From positions 1 to 64,000 of IMG/VR virus record IMGVR_UViG_3300012936_003649: a stretch of DNA of 64,000 bases; one strand, written 5' to 3'. Shown here piece by piece: positions 13,101 to 21,673 of the stretch (position 1 is its first letter; every line of letters starts with the position of its first letter). A model generated the notes under the pieces. It did not search any database, was not told the DNA's origin, and worked only from the letters and a program-made list of their open reading frames with translations. Source of the DNA: a virus. Position numbers and translations under genes: made by a program.

Positions 13101-16100
13101 CAAGGCAAAGTTTATGTTTATACACTTACAAACGGCAAGTTTGAATTATCACAAGAAATTTTTAGTCCTAATGGTGAACAAGCAGAACAGTTTGGTGCAT
13201 ACTTAGATTTTGATGGCAATCAATTATCAGTTACATCATTAAATGGTGATATAGAAATTCCAACAACATTTGATAATAACACTACAGTATTTGATGATGA
13301 ATTTACAAAATTTAAAAGAATGGATATGGATAGCGGTGCTATCTTTATGTACGAACGTATTAATAAGTCTTTAATATTTGCACAAGAATTTATTATTGAC
13401 GAACCTTTAGCAGTTAATTTTGGTAAAAATGTAGTAATGAAAAACAATCATGTCTATTCAGCAATGCCTGAAGTAACTGATGCAACTACTTTCCAAGGTA
13501 TGATTATTGACTTTAGAAAAACTATTGGACAAAAAGCCTGGAAAGTACATAGAAGTCCTTTAGATCAAGTAGATATTCATAAAATTAAAGGCGCATTTTT
13601 GTACAACACTGAAACAAACACTTTAATTGAAGATTTAGATTATATTGATCCTGTACAAGGAAAAGTTGCAGGTCCTGCAGAGCAAGAGTTGTCTTATAAA
13701 ACATATTATGATCCTGCGTCATATAGTATAGGCAACGATACTGTTGTAATAGATGAAGACAATGCATGGGGTGCAGAACATGTAGGCAAGTTATGGTGGG
13801 ATTTAAATGCAGTAAAATTTTACAATTATCAGCAAAATAGTATTACCTACCAAACAAATTACTGGGGAGAAGTTTTTCCAGGAACCAGTGTAGAAGTATA
13901 TGAGTGGGTAGAGACTGATTTATTACCTAGTGAATGGGATAACCTAGCAGATAGCGAAAGCGGAATTGCTTCTGGTGTAAGTGGATTAAGTAGATATGGT
14001 GACGGAGTATATTCTCAAAGGCTTAAATGGGATCCAATAGCAAAAACAAGCAAAGCAAAATACTATTATTGGGTAGCAAACAAGAGAATAGTTCCTGCAA
14101 CTGCAAATAGAAAAATCACAGCATATGATGTCAAACGTATGATTGAAGATCCTGTAGGACAAGGACACAGGTTTGTTGGGTTAATGGCTAAAGATAGGTT
14201 TGTATTATTCAACTGTGAACCTTTATTGAGTGGTAACAATGTTGCATTCAATTTACGATATTATACTTTAGATAATGTAGATCAAAATATTCACAATGAA
14301 TATCAAATGCTAACACAAGGTATTGGAACAAGTAAACCAACAAGAGATATTGAGAAAAAATGGTTTGATAGTTTGATCGGATACGACAGTCAATTTAGAC
14401 TTGTACCAGATCCTAAACTTAGTGCAAAAGCAAAATACGGAATAAACAATAATCCGAGACAATCTATGTTTATTAATAAGGCTGAAGCGTTCAAACAAGT
14501 TATTGAAAGAGCAAATGACGTATTAATAAAGAATATTATTGTTGACGAATTTGATATTAGCGATTTAACAAAAAGCGATCCTGCACCTCTAGCAAGTTCA
14601 CGTAGATACGATGTGAAAATTGATTCTTTTGAAGATTTAGCATTTGTAGGTGTAGCAAAGAGGGAAGGAGCAGTTCTTACTGCTACAGTAATTGATGGTA
14701 AAATTACAAGTGTTGATATTAACAAATCAGGCAGAGGTTATGTCGACCCTACATATGTTTCAACAGTTGGCGGAACAAGAATCGGACCACAAATACAAAT
14801 AGACGGTATAGGTAGAGATGCAGTTCTTGAGTCTGAAATAAATGAATTAGGACAAATTACAAAAGTTAATATTGTTGATCCTGGTATAGGATATGATAGT
14901 AACACTACATTGACAGTAAGAAACTTTACTGTATTAGTAAGCAGTGATTCAAATGTTGCAAATAAATGGTCGTTATACAATTATAATGGCACAAAGTGGA
15001 ACAGAACAGTAAGTCAACGTTTTGACACAAATCTATACTGGAACTATGCAGATTGGTATGCACCAGGATACAGTGCATTTACAGAAATTAATAGTTTAAT
15101 AGATTTTAGTTATCAATTATCTGCATTAGAAAATGATGTAGGACAAACTGTAAAAATTGCTTCAATTGGATCTGGCGGATGGTTATTGTTAGAAAAAATT
15201 GCTAATTTGGAAACTGAAGATTACACACAAAATTATAAAGTTATAGGTAAACAAAATGCAACAATACAATTCAGTAATAAATTGTACAACACAAGCATCA
15301 ATAGAACAGGATTTGATACTGATACATTTGATACTACTTTTTATGATAGTCAACCTGTAACAGAATCTAGAGTTGTCCTAGAAACTTTAAGAGATAATAT
15401 TTTTGTTGATGACTTAGAATCTCATTACAACGAATTGTTTATCGCTAGTATACGTTATGCTTTTAGTGAACAACCTAATATTGATTGGGCATTTAAAACA
15501 TCTTTTATAAAAGCACAACACAATGTAGGTGAACTTGCACAAAAAGTAACTTTTAAAAATGACAATATTGATAATTATCAAGATTATATAAATGAAGTAA
15601 AACCTTTCAAAACAAAAATTAGAGAATACGTTTCTAATTATGAAAAAATCGATCCTACTAATAGCGTAGTTACTGACTTTGATTTACCTCCAAGATATAA
15701 TTTTGGACAAAAGAGAATATCAAGCAGTACAGCAAAAGTAAGAAACAACTTAATTTCAAGTGCGCCTAAAACAACAGAACAATATCCTGATAAGCATTGG
15801 TTAGAAAATAGTGGATATGAAATTACAGAAATTAGTGTAGGAAATACTGGCTCGAAATATACCTTACCTCCAATAGTAAGTATTGAAGGCGGCGGCGGTA
15901 GCGGAGCAAAAGCACAAGCATATTTAAATGGTGGTAAAGTTTCTAAAATTGAAGTTACTGCTACAGGCAATGGATATTTAAAAGCACCGGATGTTATTTT
16001 AAATGGAAGTGTTGAAGATGGCGGAACAAAAGCAACTGCAAGAGCAGTCCTAGGTAATGGTAAAGTTAGAGGCACACATGTAATATCTAGGTTTGATAGG

Positions 16101-19016
16101 ATAAGTGGCAACCCTTATTATTTAGAAGTTGCAAGATCCGAAACATTTACTGGAGACAGTGCAACATCAGTATACAACTTATTATGGCCAATGAACCTAA
16201 ATGGTGCAAAAGTAAAAATATACATAGACGGAGTTGAATTACTGAAAAGTGAGTACACATATACAAATTACGAAGATAATACTAAAGGATATACTAGAAA
16301 ACAAGGTAGAATATCATTTACTTTACCGCCAGCAACAGGAAAAGCAATTAAAATAGATTATGAATTAGCACCAGACTTACTTACTGCTCAAGATAGAGTG
16401 CAAAGTTATTATCAACCAATAGACGGTATGATTGGTAAAGATATTTCACAACTTATGATGGGCGTTGATTTTGGTGGAGTAGAAGTTAAAAGTTTTGATT
16501 TCACTGGTTCAGGAGGTTTTGAAACAAAAGGTTTTGGAATTGAAGCATATGATGTTTATGATAATACATTTGAAGATATTATTTTTTACTTAGACGGATC
16601 TACAGCAATTCTTACTTTTGCTAAACCTTTGGAAGATGGTGTTGTATATAATGTATATAAAAATAACACAAGATTAGATGATACTAATTTTCCTAGCAAT
16701 CCTACTAACCCTAATGCTGTAATGCCTAGCATTATAGGTGATGGGTTAATTACAGAAATTAATATACAAAACTTTGGAATAACATCTAAAGATGATGATA
16801 TATTCATTATAAGAAAAAGCACAAGTGATGGAAGTTTCAAACCTGATCCTGCAAGTTATGATACTCAACTTTCAGGCGGATCATTAAGTTACAGCAACGC
16901 TAAAGGTATAGATGCAAGTGATATAATTGTTGACGGTGACGGATTTATAACACCAATGACAACAACAGGACCAGAGGAACTAGTGCCAGGAAAAATTTCT
17001 GACACAGTTGATATCCAAGTGTACCATAGACCAGATGATGGAACAAGTAATGTCCAAACACAATTTTTCCAAACAGATGGAGTCACACAAACTTATAATA
17101 TAGGTATACACCCGCATAATAGTGAAGCAGTTTTTGTTACATTAGATAATGTAAGAGTCGCTAATACAGATTACACAATCAATTATGTAAATGACACAAT
17201 TACTTTTACAACTGCACCAGTAACAGGAAAAGTATTAAGTATTGTTTGCTTAGGAATAAGTGGACAGAAAATTTTAGATATTAACAAATTTGTTGCAGAT
17301 GGCAGTACAAATACATACACAACAAACATAAAATATCAAACAGGTGTAAGTCATTATGTAACAATTAACGGTGAGTCAATTACTTCTAGATTATCACAAG
17401 ATGCAAATAAAAACTTTGTAATTACATTTGATACAGCACCGCAATCAGGACAAGTTGTAGATTATGGATTATTTTATACAACTGCTAAGAACTTTAGTGC
17501 AACTACTGTTCAGACTCTTGTAGGAGATGGATCAACAACAATATTTGATGTAAACCCTGCACTTGTAGGAGGCTTGCCTACTGCACAAAACGCTATAGTT
17601 GAAGTTAACAATAGTATACTTGATGCAGGTTACAATACTGAATTTACAATTACAAATGCAAATACTAGAGAGTATCAGATACAAGAATGGCAGTTTTTCA
17701 GTAATAGCGTAAGAGGCGAAGATATAGAAGTTTATTTAAATGATGAATTGCTTGTAAAGAACATTCAATACAGATGGGACAGTTCAAACAATAGTGTAAA
17801 ACTTTCAGCAGGAGTTGGAGCAGTTAATGATAAGTTAGATGTATTTTTTAGCGTGGACGGAACTTATGCGTTTGGATATGTTGGTGTTGGTGCAGATAGT
17901 ACAACTAGATTTTTACAAGACAGAAGCAAAATTTATTTTGATACAGCCCCAGGATTAGGTGAGTCAATTAGAATTACATCATTTAGTAATCACGACTTGC
18001 AAGACTTTGAGCGTATTAAATATGATCTAGTAAGTAGAGTGGCACTTGTTCCTGGTACTACAAACTTCAAAGAATATATTAATTTAAGTAACGGACTTGT
18101 AAAACTAAGAAATCCATCGCAAGATTCAGAGTATGTATGGGTAATTGTAAATGGTGTTAGATTAGCACCAAATGTTGATTATTATGTGCCTGAAGATAAG
18201 CAACACGTAAAAATATTGCAAAAATTGAATAAAAATGATCAAATAGAGATTATACAGTTTGGTGAAGAGCAACTTACACATAGATTCGGATTTAGACAGT
18301 TCAAAGATATATTGAACCGGGTTCACTACAAGAGATTGGATGATAGTAATAAGTACAAACTAGCACAAGACTTGAATTGGTGGGATACTAGAATTGAAAT
18401 AGTAGACGCTTCAAAATTACCTGAGCCAGGTAAAAAGAAACAAATTCCAGGCGTTGTGTTTATTAACGGTGAAAGAATTGAGTATTACGTGAAGCAAGGT
18501 AATAGTTTACGTCAAATTAGAAGAGGTACATTAGGTACAGGTGTAAACACATTTATTGCTTCAGGAACTTCTGTAATTGATCAAAGTCCGGGCGAAAATA
18601 TGCCTTATAAAGATCAAACACTTACACAAGTGTTTACAGCAGATGGTACAACAGCATCATATGATTTAGACTTTACTCCTACTAAGGGCGTTGATGAGTT
18701 TGAAGTATTTGTTGCTGGAAAAAGACTTCGTAAAAATGCGATAAGTAGTTATCAAGTAGACACTAAAGATAGTGCAGGAAACTTTGTAACTAGGTTTATT
18801 GCACAAGATAGTGCCGAAGGTGATATAACATTGCCAGTGGAATTCACTTTGAGTGGTAGTACATTGAATTTAGCAGTAACACCTGAGCAAGATCAGAAGG
18901 TTACGGTGGTTCGAAGAGTGGGTCAAACATGGTCAAATGCAGGAGAAAGCCTAGTTGATGCAGAAAATGACGTTGCACAGTTTCTTAAGGCAAGAACAAC
19001 GGAATTACCTAAATAA
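4155..19016 (+). CDS. Giant baseplate/tail structural protein in the gp7 position
   Basis: A 4953-residue virion protein directly after gp6, where T4-like phages encode gp7. The N terminus (about residues 25-155, LLPKYFRT..KFLDATLDQ and YYSWNPNIDWDK..FREYYWLP) matches the start of very large structural proteins in marine T4-like phages. Visible modules: aromatic-rich segments resembling type 3 carbohydrate-binding domains near residues 1427, 1685, 2193 and 2814 (Y-x5-V-x-Y-x3-Y-A/R-x pattern, often ending in PADW); FG-GAP-like beta-propeller blades near 2100, 2168 and 2961 (AVGxP); glycine-rich GxGY segments near 3510-3600 and 3890-3975; and repeated beta modules of 60-90 residues near 3995 and 4306-4850 (DGxTxxY, then xFxTAPxxG). 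The end, FLKARTTELPK, is also family-like. Probably baseplate-proximal with glycan-binding surfaces; a direct gp7 relationship is inferred from position. Confidence 0.8.
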   Translation: MAYDDNQNESPLPVEGKKKNFRSNELLPKYFRTSKNNKFLDATLDQVLQPGTAQKLNGYYGRKTAKSYRNNDNYIGDISVNREAYQLEPAVISKDSYDNVTFYKDYNDYINQIKAFGGNVDNHDLLNGAEYYSWNPNIDWDKLTNFREYYWLPTGPVAINVAGQSTDVTSTYSITSIDNGNNLAYVVNGNLTQNPTIELYKGQTYTFDISATDMPFTIRTERSLDADTIYENGVTNNNIESGILTFTVPLNAPTRLYYQNSNNINSGGIIRIAEVDEATAINVETEILGKKDYTTSKGVELLNGMKLNFVGQVTPEKYATGNWIVEGVGEQINLVNTDDLVIALSYAQDLPIEYDKDSFDSLPFGNASSYSATKDYIVVNRNSPDKNAWARNNKWYHRSVIEKSAEINGQATNIDQAQRAKRPIIEFVSGLKLFNFGTEKKNDVDLVDTVTKDIFSSIEGTVGYNIDGIDVTDGMRILFTAEQDIRAAGKIYKVKFIEHNSNVPQIALLEDTDATPQTNEVVLVKKGTANAGCHYYYNGTAWKKGQIKNKVNQAPMFDMFDSNGKSFADEATYEATTFVGNKVFSYKEGTGTADTELGFPITYRALTNVGDITFNFDLLTEQFSYQELSEIFNVKTDTGFLKTYTSLNTFSYKSGWQKAKNLSRQKVIRQYDIVGEINQLEIDVYDNAGDLNDLYHCIFLNNKHYFDYTISRQDGKAFIIFNKNLSAGDTVIIKTSSATPKNANGYYEFPINLEHNPNNVNLETFTLGEVNDHVFSMIEDLTNFKGVFPGNSNLGSLGDINTVGKKFVQHSGPINNPLYHITTKDANVIKAIDFAKNEYRTFKRSFLQIAENLGFEGQTKTHVDKILIEALKNKTVNDPYYFSDMVPFLGNKRLEFKVYDTENNFFSLSQVFDKTKLSNKAITIYQNGEQLVHGRDYTFNTDGFAVITATKADGDLIEIYEYESTDGNYVPSTPTKLGLYPAFVPEIITDDSYRTPTKIIIGHDGSRTTAFNDYRDNLLLDLEKRIYNNIKIEYDTDKLDIHDFIPGAYRNTKFNLTNINKVLLSDFVKWSESLGGLDYTSNNFYELTDSFTYNYSYMSGPNGEALTGFWRSVYRHAYDTDTPHTTPWKMLGFSNKPTWWNSVYGPAPYTKDNLILWEDLEAGKVAEPNKAPKFLEKYARPGLTKHIPVDEDGNLLSPLQSKFANEYISSYTKLGFVFGDHAPTENAWRNSSDYAFSVIKSWLLNQPAKVMSMAWDISRISKNLAGQFVYNENKRSISLADLVFTNIYSDTQRVYTSGLVDYIINYTLSNSNISTKDYKEQVTNLKYQLGSKLGAFTDQTKMKLVLDSRTPFNKGNVFLPKENYQIFLNTSSPVDVISYSGVIVEKQSYGFVVRGYDKADPVFKIQKAIPRTNDVATNVGGVSDAFVEWEAEQKYTEDKFVRYLNSFYRVTEDHTSEQNFDATKFRKIPALPIRGGATALFRKNFEENITEVPYGTIYTEIQEVVDFILGYAKQLDTAGFTFDYYNKETSTVEDWKYSAKEFLYWTTQNWAAGTIIALSPSANQIKFTRPYGVVDNLYDNFYDYSLQTSNGQPMGEEFTRLTRDGNTFAVNLANTAEGIYYIQLPIVQVEHVVILDNISDFKDVIYSPASGYRQDRIKVMGYRTANWDGTLNIPGFVFDQAEVKEWQAYKDYAIGDTIRYKEFFYTAKNKIAGGAKFIPADWNRMEGRPETKLYTNFDYRINQFTDFYDLDSDNFDSEQQRLAQHLVGYQKRQYLENIINDDVSQYKFYQGFIADKGSRNSVDKLFDALASADRESVDFYEEWAIKNNQYGSTTNFEEIEWQLDESKFKLSPQPIELVETLPSAPTDLIYRIPNYDVFLKPENYDVNKIPTKFTTEEYVKTVGYVTGEDVSRAVLTKDGILAFSIDDINKNDYVWVATDNQTWNVLQHTETNLKIEKATPVGNEITLDMNFTAREIAVGDIFGITNANTTALTTLDGFYKATKVSGNKVTFESDKSDWLEIDDTVTIKGTVTIFTSQRTKTVDDANTNITANLSSNELVWIDDDDNGKWTVLKNKPVYSEHQKVLSTVNLDSTTHGFGHAISVNDANTKMAVGIPYKGNGEVHIYVRPNDSTNYVLDQIIAAPINVADAYDGSTFSTSMQFGESVALSPDGKFLAVGSPQASNTYSFYQGEYRQGVAYTKQQIVKYGPNLYKAIQNIDPATGAISFSSFDSYIDIVAESDSTLINLLQTADYKINDSFGVSHMLIRAPINAYEGSAVGDEIVLAWNNFSKLNVQGGSTDVQPFDGEFPAITGAFLSDKHEIKYKVDNVLVIENFVNLPAIGDTLSSSVASGEVVYVANDLTTCTVYLSNVNGTFATSGSVFVGTIRIGDYTEDYVNALNNLGGYWWIDTPQYTTSADSTNTFVDPGHGLVYVDLLTAASGRTTPNFYYNITQTRQQAVNDATVSGASLSLMDQASFAQTLTYEGDPLEVFALQSSPLWTIRGPKTFTDTLNNGDKFKMVVDSVSGNTNFTDTAMSTTLFNKEHTVYDLWDGYIDFTFDKFDQANQLPFEPIVGDVVEDTVTGATGVITFYKRQFNSVRIYVKNVTGTWSKGNDYNEDADIFRVRGSIKRNMGRINGVSLEGNRIGKIIVLEEDNNFPDVPISELTDFEYFFFNETTLQGVPREANIPASNNNDWQQVTNIPVSNLNGTQASGLTLEGMFSVYELNEQIQFKVQNHYTVPERKSHAKLGDELQFTQDGNLYRLSVSSKGAGSQYNAGSIHFIKHGTETKNAVLESYNWQLDIDPQFRGDFHSSVFYKQNEIVEYQSRLYKALRNIASGSAFVPADWESVTDGTAHVGFVPTTGTNSIIGEEVFDPEFGVRDFARHFDQSKDGEVLVVSSRIQGNDSTGERVIVVYRRLPEGQMTVSQVIKPPYEDNSSMLPQGVDFDWNSTSSYTGFGDSVSVSADGEMIAVGEPFNDDRKKDQGKVYVYTLTNGKFELSQEIFSPNGEQAEQFGAYLDFDGNQLSVTSLNGDIEIPTTFDNNTTVFDDEFTKFKRMDMDSGAIFMYERINKSLIFAQEFIIDEPLAVNFGKNVVMKNNHVYSAMPEVTDATTFQGMIIDFRKTIGQKAWKVHRSPLDQVDIHKIKGAFLYNTETNTLIEDLDYIDPVQGKVAGPAEQELSYKTYYDPASYSIGNDTVVIDEDNAWGAEHVGKLWWDLNAVKFYNYQQNSITYQTNYWGEVFPGTSVEVYEWVETDLLPSEWDNLADSESGIASGVSGLSRYGDGVYSQRLKWDPIAKTSKAKYYYWVANKRIVPATANRKITAYDVKRMIEDPVGQGHRFVGLMAKDRFVLFNCEPLLSGNNVAFNLRYYTLDNVDQNIHNEYQMLTQGIGTSKPTRDIEKKWFDSLIGYDSQFRLVPDPKLSAKAKYGINNNPRQSMFINKAEAFKQVIERANDVLIKNIIVDEFDISDLTKSDPAPLASSRRYDVKIDSFEDLAFVGVAKREGAVLTATVIDGKITSVDINKSGRGYVDPTYVSTVGGTRIGPQIQIDGIGRDAVLESEINELGQITKVNIVDPGIGYDSNTTLTVRNFTVLVSSDSNVANKWSLYNYNGTKWNRTVSQRFDTNLYWNYADWYAPGYSAFTEINSLIDFSYQLSALENDVGQTVKIASIGSGGWLLLEKIANLETEDYTQNYKVIGKQNATIQFSNKLYNTSINRTGFDTDTFDTTFYDSQPVTESRVVLETLRDNIFVDDLESHYNELFIASIRYAFSEQPNIDWAFKTSFIKAQHNVGELAQKVTFKNDNIDNYQDYINEVKPFKTKIREYVSNYEKIDPTNSVVTDFDLPPRYNFGQKRISSSTAKVRNNLISSAPKTTEQYPDKHWLENSGYEITEISVGNTGSKYTLPPIVSIEGGGGSGAKAQAYLNGGKVSKIEVTATGNGYLKAPDVILNGSVEDGGTKATARAVLGNGKVRGTHVISRFDRISGNPYYLEVARSETFTGDSATSVYNLLWPMNLNGAKVKIYIDGVELLKSEYTYTNYEDNTKGYTRKQGRISFTLPPATGKAIKIDYELAPDLLTAQDRVQSYYQPIDGMIGKDISQLMMGVDFGGVEVKSFDFTGSGGFETKGFGIEAYDVYDNTFEDIIFYLDGSTAILTFAKPLEDGVVYNVYKNNTRLDDTNFPSNPTNPNAVMPSIIGDGLITEINIQNFGITSKDDDIFIIRKSTSDGSFKPDPASYDTQLSGGSLSYSNAKGIDASDIIVDGDGFITPMTTTGPEELVPGKISDTVDIQVYHRPDDGTSNVQTQFFQTDGVTQTYNIGIHPHNSEAVFVTLDNVRVANTDYTINYVNDTITFTTAPVTGKVLSIVCLGISGQKILDINKFVADGSTNTYTTNIKYQTGVSHYVTINGESITSRLSQDANKNFVITFDTAPQSGQVVDYGLFYTTAKNFSATTVQTLVGDGSTTIFDVNPALVGGLPTAQNAIVEVNNSILDAGYNTEFTITNANTREYQIQEWQFFSNSVRGEDIEVYLNDELLVKNIQYRWDSSNNSVKLSAGVGAVNDKLDVFFSVDGTYAFGYVGVGADSTTRFLQDRSKIYFDTAPGLGESIRITSFSNHDLQDFERIKYDLVSRVALVPGTTNFKEYINLSNGLVKLRNPSQDSEYVWVIVNGVRLAPNVDYYVPEDKQHVKILQKLNKNDQIEIIQFGEEQLTHRFGFRQFKDILNRVHYKRLDDSNKYKLAQDLNWWDTRIEIVDASKLPEPGKKKQIPGVVFINGERIEYYVKQGNSLRQIRRGTLGTGVNTFIASGTSVIDQSPGENMPYKDQTLTQVFTADGTTASYDLDFTPTKGVDEFEVFVAGKRLRKNAISSYQVDTKDSAGNFVTRFIAQDSAEGDITLPVEFTLSGSTLNLAVTPEQDQKVTVVRRVGQTWSNAGESLVDAENDVAQFLKARTTELPK

Positions 19017-19019
19017 ATA
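19012..19019 (+). promoter_or_regulatory. Late-promoter-like box AATAAATA
   Basis: AATAAATA overlaps the stop codon of the giant gene and lies 20 bases before the preferred ATG at 19040. It repeats the box found before the gp6-like gene. A 7/8 match to the T4 late box. Confidence 0.4.
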
Positions 19020-19039
19020 CAGTAGCAGTGAGAGAAAAC

Positions 19040-19645
19040 ATGACAGACAAATTAAATGATAAAAGCGGAGTAGTAGTTAAAGGACATATCAAAATACACG
19101 ATCCTAAAACTGGTGAAGTGTATGTTGATAAGCGTAATGCTATCCACTATGAAAATATGAGTATTGCTCTTGCAGAAAGCCTTGCAAATCAAGGTCAAGG
19201 CATGATATATGAAATGAGTTTTGGTAACGGAGGAACAAGTGTTGATCCTACAGGAGTAATTACATATCTTACACCTAACTCAACAGGAACAAATGCAAGT
19301 TTGTATAACCAAACATTTACAAAAGTAGTAGATGATAGGAGTACAAGTAATACAGATCCTGTAAGAAATAAAATAGAAACACGTCATGTAAGCGGAACAA
19401 ATTATACAGATATTGTTGTAACTTGTTTATTAGACTATGGTGAACCAGAAGGTCAAGATGCATTTGATACTGCTACAGATACAGAAAACCTTTATGTGTT
19501 TGATGAATTAGGACTTAAAAGTTATAGTCCATCAGGTGAAGGTAGATTAATTACACATGTTATTTTCCACCCTGTACAAAAAAGTTTAAACAGATTAGTT
19601 CAAATTGATTATACAGTGCGTGTACAAAGTTTGTCAGGAGTATAA
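19040..19645 (+). CDS. Small structural/tail protein
   Basis: 201-residue protein between the giant baseplate protein and the tail fibres; not assigned to a named family. It is soluble-looking, beta-rich and Asn/Thr-rich, with GHIKIHDPKTGEVYVDKRNA at the N terminus and a hydrophobic-alternating C-terminal strand region (LITHVIFHPVQKS..IDYTVRV). No signal or membrane segment is visible. The ATG at 19040 is preferred over an in-frame GTG at 19028 because a GAGAG ribosome binding site sits properly only for the ATG. Context suggests a tail or baseplate-to-fibre connector, in the slot where T4 has gp8/gp9-type proteins. Confidence 0.6.
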   Translation: MTDKLNDKSGVVVKGHIKIHDPKTGEVYVDKRNAIHYENMSIALAESLANQGQGMIYEMSFGNGGTSVDPTGVITYLTPNSTGTNASLYNQTFTKVVDDRSTSNTDPVRNKIETRHVSGTNYTDIVVTCLLDYGEPEGQDAFDTATDTENLYVFDELGLKSYSPSGEGRLITHVIFHPVQKSLNRLVQIDYTVRVQSLSGV

Positions 19646-19648
19646 TAG

Positions 19649-21673
19649 ATGCCTTATACAATTAATTTCACTGACGTAACAAACAAAGGTAGCATAACCG
19701 TTGAAGACAATGATATCAACGTAACAACTAGTTTAAGTTTAGTTGGACGTAATACAACAAGTTATGGTGTTGAATTTAATCAAAACTTTTTAAAACTTTT
19801 AGAAAATTTTGCAAACTCAAGTGCTCCAACAAATCCAGTTGAAGGACAGTTATGGTATGATACAACTGCTGGCGGCGAACAATTAAAAGTTTATGACGGC
19901 ACAACTTGGGTAGCAAGTGGAGGTTTGAAAAAAGCAATTGACGAACCAGGAGCGGCACAATCCGTTACTGGAGATTTATGGGTAGACACAGATAATCAAC
20001 AATTATATCTTTATACAGGTTCAGGCTGGACTCTAATTGGTCCTAATTATGCAGGCGGACTTAATACTGGTGTTAGTCCTGTAAAAATTATTGGACAAGA
20101 CAATATTGAATATTCAGCACTACAAGTTGAAATAAGTGCAAAGCCGGTGGCTATAATAAGTTCAGATACATTTACACCAAGAGCACAAATAAATGGCTTT
20201 GGACAAATTAATCCAGGTGTCAATTTAAGCACAGCAGACATCACAGGAGACGGCGCTCCAAGATTTTATGGACCAGCAGAGCAAGCAGAAAATTTAGTTG
20301 TTGCTGGTACTAAGGTTCCAGCGGCAAATTTTTTACGTGGTGATGTAGTTAGTACAACAACAAACCAATTAAAAGTTAATACAGATGATGGTATTATTTT
20401 AGGAAGTGGTAACCAAGTTGCACTAGGAGTTGAAGGGCAAATTGGTGTTATAAGTCATAACACAAGCGGATCAAGTTTAGATGTTCGTGTAAATGATCAA
20501 GGTACAACAAAAACAGTAATGCGTGTTGACTCTACAACGAATATTGGTATTAATAATACGGCTCCAAGTGAAGCATTAGATGTAACAGGAAATATAAAAG
20601 TAAGTCAAGGTATAACTATTGATGGAACAACAGCAAGTTCAAACTTTGGAACAGGTAGTTTAATTGTAAAAGGTGGCGCTGGTTTTGCAGGAGATGTTAA
20701 TATTGGCGGTACTATAAATGTAATAGGCGATACAGAAACAAGAAATGTTATTCCAGATGTAACAAATTCACGTAACATAGGTTCCTTAGCAAACAAATAT
20801 GCAGGAATATATGCAACTAATTTTTTCGGAAATGTTACAGGTAACGTTACAGGGCAAGTAAGTGGTAGAGCAGGAAGTGCAGACAAAATATCTAGTGCTA
20901 CAAACTTTACAATGGCAGGAGAAGTAAGTGCGCCTACTATTATCTTTGACGGGCAAACAGGCGGAACTACAAAAACATTTCAAACTACCGTTGCAAATAG
21001 TTTTATCAGTAATAAAACTTATACAAATGCCGCTGACGCTAGTGATGAATTTTTATTAAACAGAGTTCAAGGACAAGTTGGCTTATACAGGATTAGTAGA
21101 AGAGATTTACTGTCAACAGTTCCAGTTAATCCTCCAGGAGTAATGATGCCTTATGCAGGTACTACTGCTCCTAGTTTTTGGTTATTGTGTTACGGACAAG
21201 AAGTATTACAAGCAGATTATCCTGAGTTATTCGATGTAATTGGATTTACTTATAAGCAGTCGGGATTACTGAGTGATCTTGGAGTAGCAAAATTTGCTTT
21301 ACCTGATATGCGTGGTAGAACTGTAATGGGACTTGATGATATGGGCGGAACCGGTGCAGGAAGAGTTACAGGCTTACAAGGTAGTGAGTTAGGTAATAGC
21401 GGCGGTCAAGAAACAGTAACTATACAAAATGTTAATTTACCTGATCACGAGCACGATTTAGTTGTTGAAGGCACACAGTTTTATGCAATACTAGATGCAC
21501 AAAAAGGTGTAAACAGTCCTGCGTCATCAATAATTTTTGATGCACCAACAGGACAAAATGCAGGGCAGGCTGTAACAACAAGTGGCGGAGTTTCTGGAAC
21601 CACAGGGCAGGCTATGGAAACACTAAGTCCGTTTATGTCCTTAAATTATATAATTTACACAGGGAAAGTTTAA
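19649..21673 (+). CDS. Short-tail-fibre-like protein with collar domain
   Basis: 674-residue receptor-binding fibre. Residues 1-95 form the N-terminal module shared with the next two genes (SLVGRNTTSYGVEFNQNF, then an EGQLWYDTT motif). A long beta-repeat shaft follows. From about residue 494 there is a phage tail collar domain: MPYAGTTAPSFWLLCYGQ, YPELFDVIG, LPDMRGRTVMG and GGQETVTI..NLPDHEH, the signature of T4 gp12-type short tail fibres. AGGAG at 19636-19640 supports the start. The stop overlaps the next ATG by one base. Confidence 0.85.
   Translation: MPYTINFTDVTNKGSITVEDNDINVTTSLSLVGRNTTSYGVEFNQNFLKLLENFANSSAPTNPVEGQLWYDTTAGGEQLKVYDGTTWVASGGLKKAIDEPGAAQSVTGDLWVDTDNQQLYLYTGSGWTLIGPNYAGGLNTGVSPVKIIGQDNIEYSALQVEISAKPVAIISSDTFTPRAQINGFGQINPGVNLSTADITGDGAPRFYGPAEQAENLVVAGTKVPAANFLRGDVVSTTTNQLKVNTDDGIILGSGNQVALGVEGQIGVISHNTSGSSLDVRVNDQGTTKTVMRVDSTTNIGINNTAPSEALDVTGNIKVSQGITIDGTTASSNFGTGSLIVKGGAGFAGDVNIGGTINVIGDTETRNVIPDVTNSRNIGSLANKYAGIYATNFFGNVTGNVTGQVSGRAGSADKISSATNFTMAGEVSAPTIIFDGQTGGTTKTFQTTVANSFISNKTYTNAADASDEFLLNRVQGQVGLYRISRRDLLSTVPVNPPGVMMPYAGTTAPSFWLLCYGQEVLQADYPELFDVIGFTYKQSGLLSDLGVAKFALPDMRGRTVMGLDDMGGTGAGRVTGLQGSELGNSGGQETVTIQNVNLPDHEHDLVVEGTQFYAILDAQKGVNSPASSIIFDAPTGQNAGQAVTTSGGVSGTTGQAMETLSPFMSLNYIIYTGKV

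Noticed and set aside
15638-16111. Long minus-strand open frame opposite the giant structural gene
   Set aside because: It mirrors the glycine/proline-rich coding frame, has a Pro/Leu-rich composition typical of antisense shadows, and no ribosome binding site or recognised domain.
19028-19039. GTG start for the small tail protein
   Set aside because: No ribosome binding site precedes the GTG, while GAGAG is well placed for the ATG at 19040.
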